The notes beneath the pieces are model-generated. The model saw only the letters and a list, made by a program, of their open reading frames with translations, was not told where the DNA came from and did no database searches. DNA of 64,000 nt from Paraburkholderia phytofirmans OLGA172 (GTDB lineage Bacteria > Pseudomonadota > Gammaproteobacteria > Burkholderiales > Burkholderiaceae): assembly GCF_001634365.1 (NCBI RefSeq), contig NZ_CP014578.1, positions 1,860,001 through 1,924,000 on the forward strand. Direction: 5' to 3'. A program made the position numbers and the translations under genes. Shown here piece after piece: positions 29,912 to 38,986 of the stretch (position 1 is its first letter; the number at the start of each line of letters is the position of its first letter).

Positions 29912-31342
29912 ATGTCCAAAGAATTTGACGTCGTCGTGATCGGCGCAGGCCCCGGCGGCTACATCGCCGCAATCCGCGCAGCGCAACTCGGCAAGACCGT
30001 CGCATGTATCGAAAAGTGGAAGAACCCGGCCGGCGCGCTGAAGCTCGGCGGCACCTGCCTGAACGTGGGTTGCATTCCGTCGAAGGCGCTGCTCGCGTCG
30101 TCGGAAGAATTTGAAAACGCGTCGCACCACCTCGCTGATCACGGCATCTCCGTGTCGGACGTGAAGGTCGATATCGCGAAGATGCTGGCCCGCAAGGAAG
30201 GCATCGTCGAGAAGATGACCAAGGGTATCGAATTCCTGTTCCGCAAGAACAAGATCACGTGGCTCAAGGGCCATGGCAAGTTCACCGGCAAGACGGACGC
30301 CGGCGTGCAGATCGAAGTCAGCGGCGAAGGCGAGACTGAAGTCGTGACGGCGAAGAACGTCATCATCGCCACGGGTTCGAAGGCGCGCCATCTGCCGACC
30401 GTTCCGGTCGACAACAAGATCGTCGCCGACAACGAAGGCGCACTGACATTCGACTCCGTGCCGAAGAAGCTCGCCGTGATCGGCGCCGGCGTGATCGGTC
30501 TGGAACTCGGCTCGGTATGGCGCCGTCTGGGTTCGGACGTGACCGTGCTCGAAGCGCTGCCGGAATTCCTCGGCGCGGCTGACCAGGCGCTGGCTAAGGA
30601 AGCCGCCAAGCAATTCAAGAAGCAAGGTCTGGACATTCACGTCGGTGTGAAAGTCGGCGAAGTGAAGACGACCGACAACAGCGTCACGATCAATTACACG
30701 GACAAGGACGGCAACGCGCAAACGCTCGAAGCCGACCGCCTGATCGTGTCGATCGGCCGCGTGCCGAACACCGAGAACCTCGGTCTCGAAGCCATCGGCC
30801 TGAAGGCGAACGAGCGCGGCTTCATCGACGTCGACGACCACTGCGCAACGGCTGTGCCGAACGTGTACGCGATCGGCGACGTAGTGCGTGGCCCGATGCT
30901 CGCGCACAAGGCTGAAGACGAAGGCGTGATGGTTGCAGAAATCATCGACGGCCAGAAGCCGCATATCGACTACAACTGCGTTCCGTGGGTGATCTACACC
31001 GAACCGGAAATCGCATGGGTCGGCAAGACCGAGCAGCAACTGAAGGCTGAAGGCCGCGAGGTCAAGACGGGCCAGTTCCCGTTCATGGCGAACGGCCGCG
31101 CGCTGGGCATCAACAAGGCGGATGGTTTCGTCAAGATGATCGCCGACGCGAAGACCGACGAGCTGCTGGGCGTGCACATCATCTCGGCGAACGCATCGGA
31201 TCTGATCGCGGAAGCCGTGGTGGCGATGGAATTCAAGGCGGCGTCGGAAGACATCGGCCGCATTTGCCATCCGCACCCGTCGCTCTCGGAAGTCATGCGC
31301 GAAGCGGCTCTCGCCGTGGACAAGCGCGCGCTGAACATGTAA
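29912..31342 (+). CDS. lpdA: Dihydrolipoyl dehydrogenase (E3)
   Basis: 476 residues from ATG 29912 with AAAGGA before it; a longer in-frame start upstream would only add an Arg-rich stretch. FAD site [22 protein letters not shown]; redox-active disulfide in [13 protein letters not shown] (Cys 49 and Cys 54); NAD site [16 protein letters not shown]; second FAD motif [21 protein letters not shown]; catalytic His in the C-terminal [12 protein letters not shown]. It reoxidises dihydrolipoamide of the E2 subunit with NAD+. Third gene of the odh group; terminator at 31383 follows. Confidence 0.97.
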   Translation: MSKEFDVVVIGAGPGGYIAAIRAAQLGKTVACIEKWKNPAGALKLGGTCLNVGCIPSKALLASSEEFENASHHLADHGISVSDVKVDIAKMLARKEGIVEKMTKGIEFLFRKNKITWLKGHGKFTGKTDAGVQIEVSGEGETEVVTAKNVIIATGSKARHLPTVPVDNKIVADNEGALTFDSVPKKLAVIGAGVIGLELGSVWRRLGSDVTVLEALPEFLGAADQALAKEAAKQFKKQGLDIHVGVKVGEVKTTDNSVTINYTDKDGNAQTLEADRLIVSIGRVPNTENLGLEAIGLKANERGFIDVDDHCATAVPNVYAIGDVVRGPMLAHKAEDEGVMVAEIIDGQKPHIDYNCVPWVIYTEPEIAWVGKTEQQLKAEGREVKTGQFPFMANGRALGINKADGFVKMIADAKTDELLGVHIISANASDLIAEAVVAMEFKAASEDIGRICHPHPSLSEVMREAALAVDKRALNM

Positions 31343-31382
31343 TCGCGCACGCCTGACGGAACGCAACTCTGGCATCACCACG

Positions 31383-31419
31383 AAGGCGGGCGGGTTCACT
31401 CCCGCCCGCCTTTCTTTTT
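31383..31419 (+). terminator. Intrinsic terminator after lpdA
   Basis: Perfect 12-bp stem AAGGCGGGCGGG / CCCGCCCGCCTT, loop TTCACT, followed by TCTTTTT. It closes the odhA-odhB-lpdA unit just before zapE. Confidence 0.88.
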
Positions 31420-31430
31420 GCAGCAACACG

Positions 31431-32528
31431 ATGAACGTCACCGAATACTACGAAAAAGAACTGCAGACGCGGGGTTATCAATCGGACCCGGCGCAACTCG
31501 CGGCGGTCGACCGCCTGCAGCGGTGCTATGAAGAGTGGGTCGAGTACAAGTCGCGCCGCTCGAACGCGTTCAAGAAGCTGCTTATCCATCCGGACCTGCC
31601 GCGCGGTGTGTACATGTGGGGCGGCGTAGGGCGGGGCAAGAGCTTCCTGATGGACAGCTTCTACATGATCGTGCCGGTGCAGCGCAAAACGCGGCTGCAT
31701 TTCCACGAGTTCATGCGCGAGGTGCATCGCGAACTGGAAGAGCTGAAAGGCACAGCCGATCCGCTCGACGAACTCGCGCGCCGTATCGCCAAGCGCTACC
31801 GGCTGATCTGTTTCGACGAATTCCACGTCTCGGATATCGCCGACGCGATGATTCTCTACCGTCTGCTCGACAAGCTGTTCGAGAACGGCGTGCAATTCGT
31901 GATGACGTCCAACTACGATCCGGACACCTTGTATCCAGACGGTCTGCATCGCGACCGCATGCTGCCGGCAATCGAATTGATCAAGGCGAAGCTCGACGTG
32001 ATCAATGTCGACGCGGGTACCGACTACCGCAAGCGCACACTGGCCCAGGTGGAGGTGTATCACACACCGCTCGGCGCGGCTGCGGACAAAGCGTTGCGCG
32101 ACGCATTCTCGCGCCTTGCAGCGGTTCCCGATGAGAGCCCGATCCTGCACATCGAAAAGCGGGAGCTGAAGGCGCTACGGCGCGCCGACGGCGTCGTGTG
32201 GTTCGATTTCGCGACATTGTGCGGCGGTCCGCGCTCGCAGAACGACTACCTGGAACTGGCGAGCCGTTTTCACGCGGTGATCCTGTCCGGCGTGCCCCAG
32301 ATGTCGGCGCGCATGGCCTCGGAGGCACGCCGCTTCACCTGGCTGATCGACGTGTTCTACGACCACAAGGTCAAGCTGCTGATGTCGGCAGCGGTGCCGT
32401 CCGATCAGCTGTACGTCGACGGTCCGATGGCCAACGAATTCACCCGCACGGTGTCGCGCATCGTTGAAATGCAATCGAAAGAATATCTCGACGCACCGCG
32501 CCGGATCGTCGATACGTCGCTGACTTAA
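31431..32528 (+). CDS. zapE: Cell division ATPase ZapE (AFG1 family)
   Basis: 365 residues, close to E. coli ZapE (375). AFG1-type AAA+ ATPase: PRGVYMWGGVGRGKSFLMDSF (Walker A), LICFDEFHVSDIADAMIL (Walker B), VQFVMTSNYDPDTLYPDGLHRDRMLPAI (sensor region), ending RIVEMQSKEYLDAPRRIVDTSL. ZapE binds FtsZ and is needed under oxygen limitation or heat; mitochondrial homologues link to respiratory complexes. It often sits after the odh genes in Burkholderia-type genomes. The start lies about 12 bases after the lpdA terminator, so it may rely on read-through or a promoter inside lpdA. Confidence 0.94.
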   Translation: MNVTEYYEKELQTRGYQSDPAQLAAVDRLQRCYEEWVEYKSRRSNAFKKLLIHPDLPRGVYMWGGVGRGKSFLMDSFYMIVPVQRKTRLHFHEFMREVHRELEELKGTADPLDELARRIAKRYRLICFDEFHVSDIADAMILYRLLDKLFENGVQFVMTSNYDPDTLYPDGLHRDRMLPAIELIKAKLDVINVDAGTDYRKRTLAQVEVYHTPLGAAADKALRDAFSRLAAVPDESPILHIEKRELKALRRADGVVWFDFATLCGGPRSQNDYLELASRFHAVILSGVPQMSARMASEARRFTWLIDVFYDHKVKLLMSAAVPSDQLYVDGPMANEFTRTVSRIVEMQSKEYLDAPRRIVDTSLT

Positions 32529-32690
32529 GCCGCCGCGCGACGCGTGCGCGGATGCTTTTGCGATAGATCACGGTCTGCCCGCCGAAGAGGCGAAGTCCGA
32601 AGGCGTATTTTCAAGATTCGGATTGGTCTTATGTTCCGTCCGCGGACGACTGGATATCTTCTTTGTCATGGTTCTGACAAAGGAGTGACC

Positions 32691-33140
32691 ATGAATCCCT
32701 ACCGTGATATCAATGATGAAGAATGGCAACGTGTTGCACCGTTGCTCCCTGAGCTGCGTCCGCGCTCCGAACTGCGTGGCCGGCCGCTTGCCAACACGCG
32801 CTCGGTGCTCAACGGCGTGCTGTGGGTGATGTATAGCGGCGCGACCTGGTCCGCCATGCCGCGCAAATATCCCTCGTATCAAACCTGCCATCGCCGCTTC
32901 AAGGCATGGTACGAATCCGGCGTGCTCAAGCGCGTCATGGACCAGTTGTTCGGTGCGGCAAGCGAAGAACTCTGTAACCTGATGGAAGCACGCATGCGTA
33001 CGCATGTGAGCGCTGAACAGAAGAGCGTTGACGCGGAAAAGGTTCCGGCCACGGCGCCCACGGCGTATAGCCCGGCATCGGTCACGCCGTTACCGTCTTC
33101 GCCGTTCGCGTATGCGTCGCCCTTCAAGCACGCTGCATGA
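32691..33140 (+). CDS. Stand-alone DUF4096 (IS5-type transposase N-terminal domain) protein
   Basis: 149 residues with a strong AAAGGAGTG ribosome site before ATG 32691. Residues 5-80 are the DUF4096 domain: DINDEEWQRVAPLLPEL, GRPLANTRSVLNGVLWVMYSG, TWSAMPRKYPSYQTCHRRFKAW. The rest (about 95-149) is not transposase catalytic sequence but a Ser/Pro/Ala-rich tail. No DDE domain and no element ends are seen. It is paralogous to the gene at 2961-3362, with the same motif order. The intact frame and good ribosome site favour a live, perhaps domesticated, DNA-binding protein. Confidence 0.75.
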   Translation: MNPYRDINDEEWQRVAPLLPELRPRSELRGRPLANTRSVLNGVLWVMYSGATWSAMPRKYPSYQTCHRRFKAWYESGVLKRVMDQLFGAASEELCNLMEARMRTHVSAEQKSVDAEKVPATAPTAYSPASVTPLPSSPFAYASPFKHAA

Positions 33141-33167
33141 CGACGCCAAGCAGCCGAACTCAAACAA

Positions 33168-33205
33168 AAAAACGGCCGGACGATGGCGATCGTCGGCCGT
33201 TTCTT
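33168..33205 (-). terminator. Intrinsic terminator for the DUF2147 gene
   Basis: AAACGGCCG(G)ACGAT pairs with ATCGT-CGGCCGTTT around GGCG with one bulged G. On the minus strand it is followed by a strong T tract (plus strand AAAAAAA at 33166-33172). It can also help end the rightward DUF4096 gene. Confidence 0.75.
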
Positions 33206-33208
33206 CTG

Positions 33209-33256
33209 GTTCCATCAGGGCAGCGGTAGCGGCCTTGATGGAGGCCCTGATGGAAC
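33209..33256. repeat. 13-bp perfect inverted repeat
   Basis: GTTCCATCAGGGC at 33209-33221 and its exact complement at 33244-33256, with 22 bases between. The second arm also resembles the nearby CTTGATGGAGG. It lies between two convergent genes, next to the terminator. Its role is unknown; it could be a second termination or a recombination/binding site. Confidence 0.6.
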
Positions 33257-33300
33257 ACCACCTTCGCGCCTCAGGCATCGACGCCTGAACGACTCGCCTA

Positions 33301-33786
33301 CTATTGCTGACGAATCCAGGTTTGCGAGCGGCCCAGCAGCGAAACGCCAATATAGCCACGCACCACCAGCTTGTTCCCACCATCTTCCAGGTGCATCTTG
33401 CACTTGTAGACCTTGCCGTTTTCCGGGTCGAGAATCTGCCCGTGGTCCCAGCCTTCGCCGTCTTTTTTCATATCGCTGACGATCGTCATACCGAGAATCA
33501 GCTGGTCCTTGCGCGCGTCCGTACATTCAGTGCAGCGGCGATCCGGCTGATCGTTCGCATTGAGCCCCTTGATCACCTTGCCGCTCAACGAGCCGCTGCT
33601 GTCCTGTGAAATCTGCACGAGTGCTTTGGGCTGGCCGGTGTGATCGTCGATGGTTTGCCACGTGCCGATCGGGGAATCGGTTTGCGCCATTGCCGTGACG
33701 GCGCTGACGAGCAGCACGCCCGCGAGGGCGGCATGTTTGGCTGTGCGAAGTGCGATTGTGCGTGCGCGTTGAGTGAATTGCATCAT
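33301..33786 (-). CDS. DUF2147 secreted protein
   Basis: 161 residues; AAGGAGG before ATG 33786 is a strong ribosome site. A signal peptide (residues 1-35, ending AVTAMAQ) precedes a DUF2147 domain: IGTWQTIDDHTGQPKALVQI, LSGKVIKGL, DRRCTECTDARKDQLILGMTIVSDMK, WDHGQILDPENGKVYKCKMHL, LVVRGYIGVSLLGRSQTWIR. The family is a lipocalin-like beta barrel in the periplasm with no agreed function. The paired Cys in CTEC and the later Cys may form a disulfide. Single gene, terminator at 33168-33205. Confidence 0.88.
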   Translation of the reverse strand: MMQFTQRARTIALRTAKHAALAGVLLVSAVTAMAQTDSPIGTWQTIDDHTGQPKALVQISQDSSGSLSGKVIKGLNANDQPDRRCTECTDARKDQLILGMTIVSDMKKDGEGWDHGQILDPENGKVYKCKMHLEDGGNKLVVRGYIGVSLLGRSQTWIRQQ

Positions 33787-34029
33787 TGTCTTCCTCCTTG
33801 ATTAAAGACAGCGCGATCGTGGTCGCGCGGCGTTATCGGCATCCCGGGCCCTCTGCAATTGCCGGCCGCCGTGATGCCTGGCACTGCCTCTCAGATTCAA
33901 CTTCGGCTCCCTCGGTCTGCGACTCGCGGCTTGAGTGCCGCGGTTCGCACATCGTCAGCGCAGAATACGTGAAAGTGCGCGCGCCGTTTGATAGTGGACC
34001 CTCTAATCAGGACGCGGCACTTTCGAACG

Positions 34030-35739
34030 TCAGTTCAGCTGATACGAGTACGTCGCGTTGATGCGGGGGCTGCGCGACGCGCTTTCCACCGGCGCGTCGC
34101 CGATCGGCTTGGCCACCGACAAATCCAGGCTGTAATACTTCGAGTCGGAGATCCGGAAGCCGAATGCAATCGACGACAGCTTCGACGGCGAGGGCGTTCC
34201 CGCATGCAGATAGACGCGAGCCATGTCGAACGAGACGTAGGGGGTGAAGGTGCGCAGATAGGTGAAGCCCGGCGTGAACGCCCGGTTGACTTCGAACGTG
34301 GCGCCCCAGCCCGAATCGCCCGATGCCTCTCCTGGCTCATACCCCAGCGCAAAACGCTGTGCGCCGAACGAGATCTGTTCCGACGTCGGCAGCGAGACGG
34401 CGCTGTATTGGCCGGTCAACGAAATCGCGGTGCCGATCTTCAGCGGCCACTCATTGGTTTGCGAAAAGCTTGCGCCGGTCCGCACGAAGTTGATCGACGC
34501 CGGATTCGCGACGGTCGTGCCGGGAACGTTCGAGTCGCCGGATTTCGATGCGCCAAGGATATCGAATGCCTTCGCCACCGAGATACTCGCGCGGCGCACC
34601 TGGCCGGTTTCCGCGCTGGCGTAGTCGGCCTGCAGTTGCATCACCCGCACCTGCGAGCGCAAGCCGATCTGTGCACCGGTCTGCTGATTGTTGTAGCGGT
34701 CCTCGTCATGCGAGGCATAGGCCGAGGCGGTGCCGATCACGCTTTGCTTGTTGTTCAACAGGATCGGATAGGCCAGCGAGCCGCCGACCTTGTCGTTGAT
34801 GACCGTGCGCTCGATGTAAGAGGGCAGGCCGGGATTGTCGACCGGATTGCCGCGATAGTGCGACGCGTCGATCTTCCCGGTCAGTCCATCGCTGCCGACC
34901 GGTACCGCGGCGTGCGCGGCAAGATAGGTGACGTTGTCGCGGCCCTTCGGCAGCAAGGCGGACACGCTCAGTTGTTCGCCGAGCGCGGTCAGGCCGTTCT
35001 CGGTGGCGGTGAGCAGGCCTTGCACGCCGGGGTGATTGAAGTCGATACCCGCGCTGACGTCGAACGGTTTGCGCTCTACGTTCAATTCGAGCGTGGTGGC
35101 GCCGTCGGTGTTTTGCGGTGGCGCCACGTTGGCCGCGACTTTGACGCCGGGCAACAGCCCCAGCACGTTGATGTAACGCTCGAAGGTGGCGCGCTTGAGC
35201 GGCCGGTCGGCGACGATGTGGTCGGCGATCGAGCGGATCTTGTCTTCGACCATGCCCGGCTTGCCCGTCACCTTGACCACGGACACGTAGCCTTCCACTA
35301 CGGTCACTCGCACCACACCGCCTTCGAAAGTTTGCGCGGGAATGAACGCGAACGAGAGCGCATAGCCGCGCTCCTGATACAGCTTCGTCACGCCGTCGGC
35401 GACCTGAATCAGATCGCCGATGGTGGTGTCTTTGCCGACGAGGGGTGTGAAGCGTTGCGCGACTTCATCGAACGGAATGGACTTCACGCCCTCGACCTGA
35501 ATCTTTGAAGGCGTCAGATGGCGGGCGAGCAGTTCCTGAAGTTGGGGGGCTTGCGGCGCGACCTGCAGGGTCACGTTCGGGCCTTTGTCGGGCGCCTTGA
35601 TCTGCGGCAGCGAATCGAGTGGATTACCGCCGACTGCCGGGCCGGCCGGGCGTGACTGCGCTTGTGCTTCTACCTGCATCGCGCTTGCCGCAATTGCAGC
35701 GAGCAGGAGGGTCCATTTGCTAACGTACCCGAGTTTCAT
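34030..35739 (-). CDS. TpsB / ShlB-FhaC-HecB family outer membrane transporter
   Basis: 569 residues. Signal peptide (1-27, AMQVEAQAQ). A Pro-rich linker, then two POTRA domains: PSKIQVEGVKSIPFDEV near 80 with TTIGDLIQVADGVTKLYQERGYALSFAFIPAQ, and VVRVTVVEGYVSVVKVTGKPG near 145. The 16-strand barrel follows from about 235 (FDVSAGIDFNHPGVQG) and ends SPRINATYSYQLN. TpsB proteins move a partner exoprotein across the outer membrane. No TpsA with a TPS domain lies nearby; the two low-complexity lipoprotein genes upstream on the same strand are the only candidates for partners. 248 bases separate them. Confidence 0.88.
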   Translation of the reverse strand: MKLGYVSKWTLLLAAIAASAMQVEAQAQSRPAGPAVGGNPLDSLPQIKAPDKGPNVTLQVAPQAPQLQELLARHLTPSKIQVEGVKSIPFDEVAQRFTPLVGKDTTIGDLIQVADGVTKLYQERGYALSFAFIPAQTFEGGVVRVTVVEGYVSVVKVTGKPGMVEDKIRSIADHIVADRPLKRATFERYINVLGLLPGVKVAANVAPPQNTDGATTLELNVERKPFDVSAGIDFNHPGVQGLLTATENGLTALGEQLSVSALLPKGRDNVTYLAAHAAVPVGSDGLTGKIDASHYRGNPVDNPGLPSYIERTVINDKVGGSLAYPILLNNKQSVIGTASAYASHDEDRYNNQQTGAQIGLRSQVRVMQLQADYASAETGQVRRASISVAKAFDILGASKSGDSNVPGTTVANPASINFVRTGASFSQTNEWPLKIGTAISLTGQYSAVSLPTSEQISFGAQRFALGYEPGEASGDSGWGATFEVNRAFTPGFTYLRTFTPYVSFDMARVYLHAGTPSPSKLSSIAFGFRISDSKYYSLDLSVAKPIGDAPVESASRSPRINATYSYQLN

Positions 35740-35987
35740 CGGATTTTCCTCGTATGCCGTTCTTGTATTGCGGGCGCGCCGCCTGGCCGGGCTGGTCGCG
35801 ATCGCTTATGTGTGGCTCGACGCATACTGCCATGCTTGCATGTATAACGTCACGGGCTCCGTCGGGCTTGAGCATCGGCTGCAAAAGCGCGGAGCACGTG
35901 ATGAGACGGACTGCTTATGCGCGTTGCGCAGCGGGACGTCCGATGGGACGCCTCGTGCGCGCGGCATTGATGAGCGACTTATGCGGA

Positions 35988-37415
35988 CTACTTATGGCTC
36001 ACCGGCACCAGACCACCGAGCAGTGTCGTCAAGCCGCCCGCCGGACTGCTCGAGCTGCTCGTCGATCCGGCTGCCGAGCTGAGCGTGCCGGTCAGCTGGC
36101 CGACGAGGGCGGTGACGGGGGCGAGCGGACCGCCGCCGCTGCTGCCCGAGGCGCTGCTGGTGACACCGGAGAGCGCGCCGGTCACCGTCGACAGCGGACT
36201 CGATGCGCTACCCGAGCCGCCCAGCGCCGAAGTCAGCGAACCCAAGGGCGTGCCGCCCAGCGCCGAGGTCAGCGAACCCAGCGGCGAGCCGCCCGTAGCC
36301 GAAGTCAGCGAACCCAGGGGCGTGCCGCTCAGCGCCGAGGTCAGGCCTGACAGCGGTGTGCCGCCGAGCAGCGTCGACAGCGAGCCGAGCGGGTTGTTGC
36401 CGAGCCCGAGACTCGCGAGCGAGTTTTGCAGCGGGCCGGTCGGGCTGCCGTTAGCAGGCGCTCCATTGACGACGGCCGTGTTCGGGCTGCCGACGAGGCT
36501 CGTAAGCAAGCCGGGAATCGGATTCGCGCCATTCGGGCCGTTCGGATTGACGAGGCCGCCGGCGTTCGTCACCGTGTTGCCGAGCGAGCTGACCAGTGTG
36601 CCGAGATCGGCGCCGACCGGATTATTCGTTGCCCCGCCGACTTGCGAGCCGGCCGAGCTCAACGCTCCGCCGATTTGCGCGAGCACGCCGCCGACTGGCG
36701 CGCCGAGGCCGGTCTGCGTGCCGACCGTCTGCGTCACGAGTCCGGCGGTCTGCGTGATCGGCGTGATGGCGGTGCTGATCGGCTGGGTGATCTGTTGCAC
36801 CGGCGCGGAAGCTAGCGAATTGCCGAGCGTTGCGCCACCGGCGTTCAGTGCGCCGGCGGTCGTGGAGAGGACCGTTGCAAGCGGCGTGGTGAGCGGCGAT
36901 AGCGGCGCGAGATTGCCGGTGCCGAGGCCGCCGACCGCGGTGCTCAGACCTTGCACGACGCCGCTCGTCGAGCTGACCACCGAGCCGAGTCCGGCGACCG
37001 TGGTGCCGACCGGATTGGAGGTCGTGCCGGTTTGCCCGACGCCGTCGCCTATCGCGTTGGAGAGCGCGCCCAGTGTGCTGCTCGTACTCGACACCGCGTT
37101 GCCGAGACCTTGCGTGACTTGCGGGCTGAGGCCCGGGATGGTCTGCGAGGCGATCGTGTTGCCGAGGTCGCCGGTGGTCTGCGCGGCGGCGGTGGCGAGG
37201 CCGCTGGTCCCCGACGTCGCCGTGGTGGGCGGCCCGCCGCTGGTCGAACCCCCGCCGCCGGCGCTACCGCTGCCAGATACGCTCGGCGGCGCAGTGACGC
37301 CATTGCCGCCACATGCCGCGAGCAAACCGGCGGCCGCTACGGCGATCAACGGTGCGCGCAACGACGACACGGTCGCGCACGCCGCATAGAGATTAAAAAA
37401 ACGTTGGGTGGACAT
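35988..37415 (-). CDS. Low-complexity Gly/Ser/Thr-rich lipoprotein (bacterial collagen-like family)
   Basis: 475 residues. Lipobox LLAAC near residue 35 marks it as a lipoprotein. The mature part is low-complexity Gly, Ser, Thr, Leu and Val with no Cys and almost no charged residues. It carries four 12-residue repeats of the form GTPLGSLTSALG (nt 36219-36362) and repeated SSxSxVxGLG blocks. Such proteins are often labelled collagen-like in Burkholderia, though no Gly-X-Y run is present here. Shares QQITQPISTAITPITQTAG with its neighbour (QQVTQTLSTAITPITSMVA), so the two are paralogues. Likely on the cell surface or at the outer membrane. Confidence 0.75.
   Translation of the reverse strand: MSTQRFFNLYAACATVSSLRAPLIAVAAAGLLAACGGNGVTAPPSVSGSGSAGGGGSTSGGPPTTATSGTSGLATAAAQTTGDLGNTIASQTIPGLSPQVTQGLGNAVSSTSSTLGALSNAIGDGVGQTGTTSNPVGTTVAGLGSVVSSTSGVVQGLSTAVGGLGTGNLAPLSPLTTPLATVLSTTAGALNAGGATLGNSLASAPVQQITQPISTAITPITQTAGLVTQTVGTQTGLGAPVGGVLAQIGGALSSAGSQVGGATNNPVGADLGTLVSSLGNTVTNAGGLVNPNGPNGANPIPGLLTSLVGSPNTAVVNGAPANGSPTGPLQNSLASLGLGNNPLGSLSTLLGGTPLSGLTSALSGTPLGSLTSATGGSPLGSLTSALGGTPLGSLTSALGGSGSASSPLSTVTGALSGVTSSASGSSGGGPLAPVTALVGQLTGTLSSAAGSTSSSSSPAGGLTTLLGGLVPVSHK
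36219..36362 (-). repeat. Four 36-bp in-frame repeats in the lipoprotein gene
   Basis: Four tandem 36-bp units, each coding a version of GTPLGSLTSALG, within the gene at 35988-37415. Units differ by a few bases, so they are an older duplication rather than a fresh slippage tract. Confidence 0.75.
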
Positions 37416-37591
37416 ATGTGCTCCTCAGTGTCTTCCAGGTGTCGTGTGCGTTGATTTCGTGCGCCGGGACAACGGGTGTCTGAGCGGCGCGGCTCAATTC
37501 AGCCAGGTTCCGGAAGGGCCGGGGCGCGGCTGGCGGGCCACACTCCGGTTTCAGGTTGCTGCACTTCTTTCGATGACGGCGACGGCATTGC

Positions 37592-38986
37592 TTACTTCTT
37601 CGACAGACCGCCGAGCAGGCCGCCGAGGATCGACGTCACGGGCGCGAGCGGGCTGCTGCCCGTTCCCTTGCCGCTGGTGCTCGACAGCGACAGGCCAGGG
37701 CCCGAGCTGGTCGAGGCGGTGGTGGTCGTCGTGGCTGGCGTGGCGGCCGCCGTGGTCGTGACGCCGCCGAGCGCGCCGGTAACACTCGACACCAAGCCGG
37801 CGACTGGGGCGAGCGGGCTGCTGCTGCCGGCCGTGCTGTTCAGGCCGCTGGTCACGCTCGAAAGCAGGCCGGTGACAGGCGCCAACGGGCTGCCGCCGCT
37901 CGATGCGCCGCCGAGGCCACCTGTTACGCCGGTGAGCGGAGCGAGCGGGCCACTGCTGGCGCCGCCGGTCAAGCCGCCAAGTGCGCTGGTGAGCGGGGCC
38001 AGCGGATTGCCGCCGGTGCCGCCGGTGAGCAGGCCGCCTACCGATGCGGCCGTGGTGCCCGTATCCGCGACCGTATGACCAAGTGCGGCCGTGATCGGAT
38101 TGCCGCCGGTTGCACCGATCAGCGTGCCGGCCTTGCCCAGGCCGCCGCCAAGGGTCGAGAGCAGGCCGTTCAACGGTGCGCCGAGGCCCGTGGTGGTGCC
38201 GACCGTCTGCGTGGTCGCTGCGACCATCGACGTAATCGGCGTGATAGCGGTGCTGAGCGTTTGCGTGACTTGCTGCACCGGACCCGTCGAGAGCGCAGTG
38301 GTGAGCGTGCTGCCGCCGTTGGTCACTGCGCCGCCGAGCGTATTGACGGCGCCGCCGAGTGGTGTGGTGATGGCCGCCAACGGCGCGAGCGGGCCGCTGC
38401 CGAGACTCGTCACAAGGTTGCCTGCATCCGTCACGGCGCCGCCGGCATGACCGACCACGCCGCCGAGGCTCGAGACCGTCGTGCCGATCGCGTCGCCGCC
38501 GGTACCGAGTTGGCCGAGTCCTTGCGCTACGCCGTTGCCGAGCGTCGAGACCGCCGAGCCGGCTTGCTGCACGATGCCGCCGGCGGCCTGGGTGGTTTGC
38601 GAGCTGACGCCCGGCAGCGTTTGCGAGCCGATCACGGTACCGATGCTCGAGACCGTCGAACCGGCATCGCTGACCACACCGCTGGTGTTGCCGATTGTTG
38701 TGCCGAGCGCATTCGCGACTGCGCTCGTGCCTGTTCCTGTTCCCGTTCCTGTTCCAGTATCCGTACCGGAGCCGCCTTCCGAACCGGTGCTGATGCCGGA
38801 ACCGCCCGAGCCCATCGAACCGCTGCCGGTGGTGGAAAGTGCGCTGCCGACGGAGCCGCTACCGCTGCTGCCGGTGCCGGAACTCAGGGCTCCGGAGCCT
38901 CCGCAAGCACCAAGAGAAAGCATCGCTGCCACGCTGGCCGCAATCAGCGTTGTTCGTCGTATGGTGTTGGCCGTTTGAATTTTCAT
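37592..38986 (-). CDS. Second low-complexity Gly/Ser/Thr-rich lipoprotein (paralogue)
   Basis: 464 residues from ATG 38986, with GAGGG five bases before; an ATG at 39004 lacks such a site. The lipobox is LSLGAC near residue 28. Residues 30-95 are Gly/Ser/Thr with a GTGTGTGTGT run coded by near-identical hexamers (about nt 38725-38770). The centre shares the STAITPITS, TTQTVGTTTGLGAPLNGLL blocks with the neighbour. The C-terminal half repeats SPLAPVTGLLSSVT-like units and ends LLGGLSKK. Placed 176 bases before its paralogue and upstream of the TpsB gene on the same strand, so the three may form one operon. Confidence 0.75.
   Translation of the reverse strand: MKIQTANTIRRTTLIAASVAAMLSLGACGGSGALSSGTGSSGSGSVGSALSTTGSGSMGSGGSGISTGSEGGSGTDTGTGTGTGTGTSAVANALGTTIGNTSGVVSDAGSTVSSIGTVIGSQTLPGVSSQTTQAAGGIVQQAGSAVSTLGNGVAQGLGQLGTGGDAIGTTVSSLGGVVGHAGGAVTDAGNLVTSLGSGPLAPLAAITTPLGGAVNTLGGAVTNGGSTLTTALSTGPVQQVTQTLSTAITPITSMVAATTQTVGTTTGLGAPLNGLLSTLGGGLGKAGTLIGATGGNPITAALGHTVADTGTTAASVGGLLTGGTGGNPLAPLTSALGGLTGGASSGPLAPLTGVTGGLGGASSGGSPLAPVTGLLSSVTSGLNSTAGSSSPLAPVAGLVSSVTGALGGVTTTAAATPATTTTTASTSSGPGLSLSSTSGKGTGSSPLAPVTSILGGLLGGLSKK

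Noticed and set aside
36085..37389. Val/Pro-rich frame opposite the first lipoprotein gene
   Set aside because: Mirror of the Gly/Thr repeats; the minus-strand frame has the signal and lipobox.
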